Position numbers and translations under genes: made by a program
In this document: one piece after another, positions 6,817-15,800 of the stretch
How the letters are laid out: each line of letters begins with the position of its first letter
Numbering within the stretch: the first letter of the stretch is position 1
Notes under the pieces: model-generated
Told to the model about the DNA's origin: nothing
The model's input: only the letters and a program-made list of their open reading frames with translations
Database searches by the model: none
NCBI GenBank assembly: GCA_900548225.1
Contig: URJM01000022.1
Location: forward strand, 1-27,436
Direction of reading: 5' to 3'
Origin: an uncultured bacterium
Lineage (GTDB): Bacteria > Verrucomicrobiota > Lentisphaeria > Oligosphaerales > Oligosphaeraceae
Length of the DNA: 27,436 nucleotides

Positions 6817-9800
6817 CTACTTCTCGGGGATGATTACCGGGAGTTCGGTGGCTTCAGTCGCCTTGATCCAGTAGCCGTTGCCGACCTTCAGGACGTACTT
6901 GCCATTCTCCACTGCGAGCTGGTAGCCGCCGTCCGCGGGATTGAACTTGTAGAGCTCAAGGCCGCCGTCGTCCTTTTTCACGATCTTGTCATAGACCTTC
7001 GGGTACGCCTTCTTGTACATGCCCACGAAGTCGGAGATGTCATAGACAGGACCGATGATGTTCCAGCCCTTCTCAAGGCTGATGGAGTCGGCTTCGGCAG
7101 TGCCGTAGACATTCACGATGGCGGAGGTCTTGGCGTAGAGCCAGTATCCCCTCGTCGCAACCAGGTCCTTGGCGGCGACATATCTGCCGCCCTCGTACTG
7201 CCAGACCGAACCGCTGTAGAGCTTGCTGCCGTTGACGCTGAAGACATCGTCCACCGAGCCGTTGAGCGGCGTGAGCGAGAATGCCACCAGGTTCCAGCCG
7301 GGCTTCAGATACACCGTCTGCATCGAGTCGGGAGCGCCGATGGTGACGCGGAAGACCGCATACTTCTGCCCGTTCTCATCGAGCTGGAGCATGTTCAGCT
7401 GTTCGGCGGAGAGGACGATTTCCCCTGCCGTGCCAGGCGTCACGTTGGTGGTGGAGCCGAGCACGGGCTCGTAGTATCCATCGACGCGCTTGCGCATCTG
7501 CGTGATGCTCAGTCCGCTTGCGGTGGACGCGGGCAGCGCCGTCTCGCCCCAGCTCAGCGCGAATTCGCTGACCACGCTGGTTGCGGGATCGCCCATCTCG
7601 GCCACGATGAACCAGGTCGCCGTATTTCCGTATGGACGGATGTCGGTCGAGAGGAACGGGTACTCGTTGGTGAATCCGATGGAGTAGAGCATTCCCGTTG
7701 GCAGAGGCAGGCGCACATAGCCGCTTCCGCTTGGGGTGCTGAGGCTTGGGTATGCCTTGTCGTAGGTGGTGTCGTAGCCGAAGGTCGCGTACTGCTCCCA
7801 GCCGATGGTGACAACCTCGTCGCCGTTCTCGACAACCGTTCCGTTCTTGAAGGTCTTCCTGGTGGTGAAGTCCATCTTCCAGCTGGAAGCGCCAATCACG
7901 ACAGGCGCTGAGATGGCGGGGGAGCCGTATCCGTAGACCGGGGAGTATGGATAGACCACGCAATACCAGATGTCGCCTTCGGCGGTCATGTCGGCCTCGA
8001 TTGTGTTGCCGTCCTTGACAGCCTGGTTGATCAGGTAGCGCTGGGTCGCGTAGCTCTCGACGGAGGAGGCGCCGTTCATCGGGACGACAATGCCATTGCG
8101 ATACCACAGGTAGTAGTAGTCGGTGACCTTGCTGTCGTCGGTGTCGTATGCGTATGCGTTCAGAGTCGCCACGAGCGGGTCGGATGCGCCTGGCGTGGCA
8201 GGTGCGATGGAGACCACAGGCTTGCCCTCGGCGGGGTTGTCCCAGACGATGCCTTCGCCATTCCATGCCTCGCGCTCCATGTAGAGGTGCATGTAGTAGT
8301 TCTTGCCGAGATCGTTGGCGGACCGGAATTCGGAGAAGACCTGGATGTAGTAGATGCCAGGATCAAGCGGCTTGTTGACGAAGCGCGCCTGGTATGTCGT
8401 GTCACCGGTGTTGTCCGGAGCCGTGAAGTCGCGGTAGCTCTCGATGTGGGAGAGCTTCTTTCCGTTGGCGCTGAGCTTGTAGAGCTCCATTGCAGTGTTG
8501 GGATGCGGCGCGCCCTCCTTTCTGAAGCCGTGCCCGAACATCGTACCGAGGTTCGTCTCGAAGGAGACCAGCATCCTGCGGCTGTCGGCTCCCGCGGGGA
8601 CGATGAACCACACCCAGTCCTGATCCTCCTGGCTCTTGAAGCTATGGGTCTGAATGTTCGGGTCGGAGGTGGACTGCCATGTGGTCTTTGCGTAGATCGG
8701 GCGCGCGTGCTCCCAATCGTCGTTGACCTCGTAGTTGTTGGTGGAGTAGTCGCTCTGGATGATGATCGCCTTGGAGGCGACGCTGCGGGACTTCTCGCCG
8801 TAGATGTTCATCGCGTAGACGACGCAGTAGAGCTGGTCGGCCGGGTCGAGGACGTAGGTCGAGAATCCTGCCTCGGTGGTGCCCATGTCGTTGGAGATGT
8901 CGGCGACGGCGGGCTGCCAGTAGGGCAGATTCTGGCCTGTGGCGATGACATAGCTCGCGGAGGTATTCGCCTTGTAGTACCACTGGTAGTAGTAGTTGAA
9001 GGGATACTTGCACTTTGAGCCGGACGCCTTGGCGATCAGCACCGAGCTGGGATCGGGGTCAATCGGGGAGATGACCACCCTCTCAGGCCTCGTCGGGGTG
9101 TCGTAGTGCTTCTTGCCGCTGTCGGGCAGCTCTTCGTCAAAGCCTGTGCCGATCTGGAGGAAGATCCAGTCGGAGAGGATTTCCTCGCCGGCAGGGGTCT
9201 TGGCGGGCGGGATGGCCTTGGAGCGGGCGCTCGAGCCCTCGCGCTCAAACCAGATCTTGAAGGACCAGACATCGCCCTTCACGACCTTTGAGATGTCGTT
9301 CATCACGATTGTCGCCTGGGCATTCGCTGCAATCTCCTGGCTGGAGCTCTTGGCAAGAACCATGTTCCTGTACCAGGCGACATGGGCGATTCCGCCAAAG
9401 TCATTCATGTTCTTCACGACGACATTGATTGCCTCGCCTTCGGGCAGGCCGGTCTCGTCCTTCGTCGGGGAGACGAGCAGGAGAGCATTCGGGATACTGG
9501 TGGAAGAATCGGCAAGAGCCATCTCGATGACCTTGGAGACGCTCAGGACGCTGGTGACGCCGTCGGAGTTGACGGCCGCGACAACCAGCTGCACGTGGTC
9601 GCCGACAACCAGATCCGTCTTTTCAAGCATCAGCTCGGTGCCTGTGCCAAGAACCTCGCTGACGCTCAGCGGATTGCCGGTAGCGACATTGTAGAGGCTG
9701 TCGGAGGAGTAGATGAGGTCATCGACCGCGTATCCGGCGGCGGTGGACTTGACCCAGAAGTACTTGTAGGTCAGGGTGTCGGTGGCCGCAGAGGCGGGGT

Positions 9801-12800
9801 AGGAGAGGATGACCGCCTGCAGGATGTCGCTGGAGAGGCCGCTGCCGGCGGGGGCCAGGTAGGCGAATCCGGGATCATGGTCGCCCTCTTCAGTTCCGTT
9901 GCTGTAGGCGTAGATGCCGACCTCGAAGGAGTTGGAGTGGTCGGGATCCTCGACGACAGTTGCGCTGCCGCAGAGAACAGCCACGTTCCTCCAGTTGTTG
10001 CGCCAGTCGAAGGCGTTGACGGCCATGCTGTCTGCGCAGTAGAGGTAGGTGGGATAGAGGCTGTTGTTGGCGCGGATCTCCGCGTCAGTGTGGCCGGCAA
10101 TCGCCGCGCGCTTCGGGAGATTCGCGTCATCGAAGCGGTAGTATGCGACAAGTCCCTCCTCCGTGCCCGCCAGGGAGGCATCCATGTTGTTCTGGATTTC
10201 GGCCGCAGTGCGGACCTTCTTCCAGATGCGGAGTTCGTCAATGCCGCCGTCGAATTTCACGCCGGCCCTGGTGTAGGTGAGGGCAGGACCGGTGGTGATG
10301 GGCGTGGATGCGGCCATGCCGTTGGCGACCTGGACCCCGTCCACGAAGAGCATGACGATGTTGGTGGATTCGTCGAAGGATGCGGCGATGTGCGTCCAGG
10401 TTTCGGCGTCGATTGCGTTGGGCGCGGTCAGCGTGCGGCTGGCCGTGCTTCCGTCCTTGTCTGAGAACGAGATGTACGGTCTGCCGTCGCCGTTGAGTCC
10501 GAGCTGGAAGTTCAGCAGCGGCCTTGTCTCGTCGACGGTTCCCACGACTCTCTGGAGGATGATTCCGCCGGCGGTCGGGTTGTTCGCGTAGACCATTGCC
10601 TCGAGCGTGAATGTCGAGAGTGCGAAGCGGCTCTGGAGAGGCAGCTGGAGATAGCAGTCGTCAGTGCCGTCGGTCTGCAGGAAGAGGTAGTTGACCGGGC
10701 TGTTCCAGTCTGTCGGGCTCGACGCGCTGGCCAGCTCGGCGGAGTCGGTGACTCCGTCGTTGTCGGTGTCCATGCTGAGCGGATCGGTGAAATAGGTGGC
10801 AATCTCGATGAGGTTGATGACTCCGTCGTTGTCGAAGTCCTCCTTGCCATCCTCGATGCCGTTGTTGTCGGAGTCCTTGCTGCAGGGATTTGTGGCGAGC
10901 AGGTACTCGCTGTAGAGGTCAAGCCCGTCGCCGTCGGCGTCGACAAGTGCGCCATACTGGTACGCATACTTGTCAAGGGTCGTGCCGACGATGCCGTAAT
11001 TGAGGATGTATCCGTTCTCATCAGCTCCCCTATTGCCGAAGGACGGCAGCATCGAACTGAGCTCGTAGTCCTGGGTGGTTGCCCTGTAGTACCAGACCGA
11101 GCGAGGATCATAGCGGTAGTAATGTCCATTGACAATCACGGGCTTGGAGTCCACAATCATCTCGACATCGACCGAACCATGGTAGAGGGTTCTCTTGTAG
11201 TCCTTTTCGTTGATCTTGTAATCAATGGTATTGAAGCCATTGCGCTTCCACACGATCACGATCTGGTTGCGGCCGAACTTGAGATGCTCGGCGATGTTGT
11301 AACCGCTTGCAAGCTCCTCATCGGTCAGCGTATGCTGGTTGATGATGACCGCATCCACGGTGGCGCCAAGGTAGGTCCTGGTCGAGATGGTGGCGGTGAT
11401 GGGCTTGTTCGTCAGGTTGATGTACTTGTGCATGGTCAAATAGGCCATGTCAACGCCAAGCTGATGGTTGTCGGTGATGTAGCCGCCGTCAGGATTGTTG
11501 CCGCCTACCTGCCCCATGCCAGACATGTCCCTTGTGGTGACCGAAGCAATCTTCCCGTTCCTCCAAGTCGTGACATAGTCAAGCGAACCTCCAAGGCTGG
11601 AGTACGCAACACCATACTGGTAGCCATAGAGGCCGACGATGTTGCCTTCCTTATTCCAGACAAGGTTGTCCTTCCACGTGGTCGTGTCATCGTGGTAGAA
11701 CTTCATGTGGCCTGGGACGTTCAGCCAGCCGACAGACGGGGCGTTGTCGGGATTGCGGAAGGTGTTAAGACCCCAGTTGCTCATCCACCACTCGGGAATT
11801 CCGTCGCCATCCACATCGTCCACCCCAAAGATCTTCTTCGCGCCCTGGTCAGCCTCGATGATTGCGGCGGCGGGCACGGCGAAGTCATAGTCCTTCTCCT
11901 GGAAGTGTGCGAAGTCCTCGACGCTCTTGCCGCCATCGTCGAAGCGATAGTTGGCGCGGAGGGGGTACTCGCGCTCCATATAGCGCTCATCATACTCGAT
12001 CCCTTCGCTGTTCACGAGGCGCTCGTAGTTGATGATGGAGTTGAGCGGGGACGGGATGACGTTCTCGGCCCAGTATTCCAGCTGCTCGGCGGGGCGGGTT
12101 TCGCTCCAGAAGCGGAACTCGTCAATGGTCATGCCGTCAATCTTGCCAATTCTGGCATATTCGCTCTTTTCGCCGAAATCAACGTCGTACTTTACAGGGA
12201 ACGAGGCGATAACCGCAAGCTTGTCACGATAGAGAGTGAGGGTTCTTGCAGCGGAATCCCAGTTCAGCGCCAGGTGGGTCCATGCATTTGCCTCGAGAGC
12301 GGGTGTTGCGCCCTCTCCACCGACGTATGCGACCACCTCGCCGTATGTGTTGAAGATTTCACCCTTGGGCACGCCATTTACGAAGAGGAGTCTCCAGCCC
12401 CATCCTGTGTCGGATGCCCTGGTCTCGAAGAGGACTCCATTGTCGCTGCCGGTTCCCTTGACCCAGAGTTCCAGCGTGAAATCGCCCTCGTAGGTGTCAT
12501 TGTATCCGCCCTTGACATTGGTTCCGACTGCGAAGCGGTCGGGATGTGGGAGCTCGATGTCCCCGTCCAGTCCAGAGAGATCAAGGGAGCGGCTGGGGGC
12601 ATTTCCTGTGTAGTAGAGTTTCCAGTCGGTGTCCTTGATCTCATTCCAGGTGACGCCTGTCAGCGGTGTGTTGTCGGCCTTCCTGAGGACGACGGACATC
12701 GGGTGCAGGGGGCTGGAGCCGAGTGCGACCTCGACCTTGTCGGAGATTCCGTCGTCATCCGTATCGATGTTGAGCGGGTCGGTGCCGTAGTTCATCTCCT

Positions 12801-15800
12801 CGCGGTTGGTGAGGCCGTCGCCGTCGGAGTCCACATCCCCGTCCAGGGTCTTGCCGTCTCCCGCCAGGGAGTGCGGATCCTTTGGATTTGCGCCCTCGCT
12901 GCGGAGCAGGTATTCGTAGTAGTCGGAGAGTCCGTCGTCATCGAAGTCGGTGGTCTTGTCGGCAGTCGTCAAGTCTCCGAAGTAGGTGTATTCCCACCAG
13001 TCTGCGATGCCGTCGCCGTCGGAGTCACCGTCCTGGTACTCCTCGGAGTCGGTGATGGAGAGGAGCGCACCCTCGGCGAGAATGGCGGAGATTCCCTCGC
13101 CTTTGAGTTCGGCGTCACGTGCCTCCTTCGCCTTGCGCAGATTGGAGGAGGCGGTGTTGACGGCCTCCTGGGCGGCCTCGTACTCCTTCTTCACGTCCTC
13201 TGAGGGGCTTGTGCTGGCGTTGTATGCATCGGATGCGGCCTGGAATCTCGCCAATGCCTTGTCGTAGACAGCCTGCAAAACACTGACAAGGGCTGCCAGA
13301 TCGGCGCGGGTCTTGTAGGTGACGCAGGGAACGCGCTCCCCATCGGCGGTTCTGTAGTTGAACTGGAAGTAGGCGGCCAGGTCGGCTGTGTTTTCCGAGA
13401 GGAAGATGTCGCGGCTGAGGCGGAAGTCGGAGACGCCCACCACCTTGTTCCAGATGCGGAGCTCGTCGAACTCGAAGGAGAGTCGGGTCGCAGAGGACGG
13501 CAGGTCACCGATGACAAGGTCGCCCTTCTGGCTTGTCCTGCGGACGACGCCCTTGAACTCGGCTCCGCCGTTGCTGTACTCGACTCCGTCGGCGTATGCA
13601 ATGATCGTGACCGTATAGAGGTTGCTTGCGGTCTGGTTGACGGAGAACGCGACGTGAGTCCAGGTCTCCTTGCTTGCGGTGAAGTCGTCCAGCATGACCT
13701 TCCTGGTTCTGCCCATGATGAGGTCGTCGCAGATTGTGAGGGCGATCCTGCCATCCACGAGTTCCACCTTGAAGTCGCCCTTTGCGCCACTGGCGTCGGC
13801 GGTCTTCTGGAGAAGCGTTCCATTAAGTTCCGAGTCAGAGGCCAGGCGGAACCAGAACTCGCCGGACCAGGCCTGCTGGCTGCTGACCAGATCGTTGAAC
13901 GCCTTCACGTATGCGTATGGAGCGGTGCGGGCGGGGATGGTCTCGATATTGGTGGTAATCAGCTGCTTGTCGTAGTCGAAGGCAGGGACCTTGACGTCGT
14001 GACCCTGAAGGATCAGGTCGACGGCGCGGTTGTACCAGGGGCTTGTCGCACCGAGGGGATCCGTGCCGGCCATGTGCTCCTCCCAGTCATTGATGCCGTC
14101 GCCGTCGGTGTCTGCCTTGGTGGGGTCGGTATTGGTGACCGTGTTCTCGATCACGTTGTCGAGCCCATCGCCGTCATAGTCCACATAGCCGTCAGTCGCG
14201 GTCAGGACGGAGGTGTCCTCGAGCATGGCGGTCACGTCAGTCGTGGTGCCATGGAGGACGACCGTGTTGGCATCGGTCTGGGTGACGCGGACATACTTTC
14301 CGTTGACTTCTGTCCAGTACGAGCGCGGGATGGAAACCTGCGCAGTGGGATTGTATCCCATGAGGTATTCCTGGAGATCGGTCACGCCGTCGCCGTCGTA
14401 GTCGGTGGTCGCGCTGGCGGTTGTCAGGTCACCGAAGTACTTGATTTCCCACCAGTCCGGTATGCCGTCGCCGTCGGAATCGATGTCGGCATTTGCGGCT
14501 TCGATGTCCAGGACGGTGATTGCCTCGTTGACAAGGGAGCCCTTGCTGCCCAGTTCAACGCCCTTGCTCCAGAAGGTGAGTTTCTTCTCCTGGTTGAGGT
14601 CGGCGAAGAAGAGGAGTTCCGCGGATGCATCGCCGGTGATGGCGTTGTCGCCAAAACGGGTCTCGCTGACGAGGGGGAGCTCTGTCTCGGAGTCGTAGTA
14701 CCAGATGGAGACCTGGTCCATGACCATCGAGAGGCGGGAGGACGCAGTCTTGTCGTCACCCATGACGATTGGGCCGGGGAGGCTGCTGGTATAGGGCTTC
14801 TCGGGGTCCGCGGCGGGGCGGAGGAGTCCGACGAGACGGGCCATCTTTTCCTGGACCATGGCGGTCTCGTTCTCCTTCTGGGAGGCGAAGGTAATGGTGT
14901 AGGAGTAGTTGGAACCGGATGCGGAGAGCTGGTTGACTGCGACCGCCACGTGGGTCCATCCGTCGCCAGGAGCGAAGGACGCCTTGGAGAAGACTCTGCT
15001 CTCGACCTTGTTGCCCTGGGTGGACTGGTCGGTCCCTACCGTATTGTAGGTGAAGGTCAGCTTGCCGTTGTCAAGCCAGAGTCTCCAATCCTGGAAGAAC
15101 TTGTATCCGTCCGCCTGCTCGGCCTGCTTCTGGAGGAGCGTGCCCGTGAGCCCCGAGTCGTCCGCCAGCTTGAACCAGAGATCGATTGCAAAGTGCTGGG
15201 GATCCTCGATGCCGGAGAAGTTGCGGATGGTACGGGAGAAGTCCTGGCCGCTCTGGACGAAGCCGTTGTCCTCGGTGCGCCTGCGCATCTCCGCCGCGGT
15301 GACATTCTCGGTGAAGACGGGCTCCGCCGCGCCGTTGACGATTGCGCTCCTGGTGTACTGGTACTCGTCATCCGAAATCTTCACATACGACTCTGTGATT
15401 TCCTCGTTGTAGAAGATTGCGTATGGGGCGGTGCGGGCCGCCTGGGTGTATGTGAAGTCGAGCTTGCCGGTCTTCGGGTTCATGATTGTGACGTCATGTG
15501 AACCGAGAACCAGGTCGAGAACCCGCATGCCTGTGGCGGCGGGGCTGTTCGGGTCAAGTGGATCGGTGTAGGTGACGAAGATTTCGATGTTGTCGTCCAG
15601 CCCGTCGCCGTCGGTGTCCTTCAGCAGCGGGTTGGTGCCGTATATGTATGCCTCGTCATAGTTGGAGATGCCGTCCCCGTCGAAGTCGATTTGTCCGTCG
15701 GTCAGCAGTGCCACGTTGGCGGCGTCCTTGACTGCCGCGGCGGCCGAGCCGTCTGCCAGGATGAAGCCGCCCTCGGCCGTGGTCTGGATGACTGCGACGT

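Noticed and set aside
11122..13203. 693-codon open frame on the plus strand, opposite the LamG giant gene
   Set aside because: It is antisense to a continuous 3,500-codon frame with clear domains. Long mirror frames are expected opposite GC-rich, Asp/Gly-rich coding DNA. The translation has no domain pattern and no ribosome-binding site.
13654..15501. 615-codon open frame on the plus strand
   Set aside because: Antisense shadow of repeat units 1 and 2 of the LamG giant protein; same reasoning as for the other plus-strand frames.
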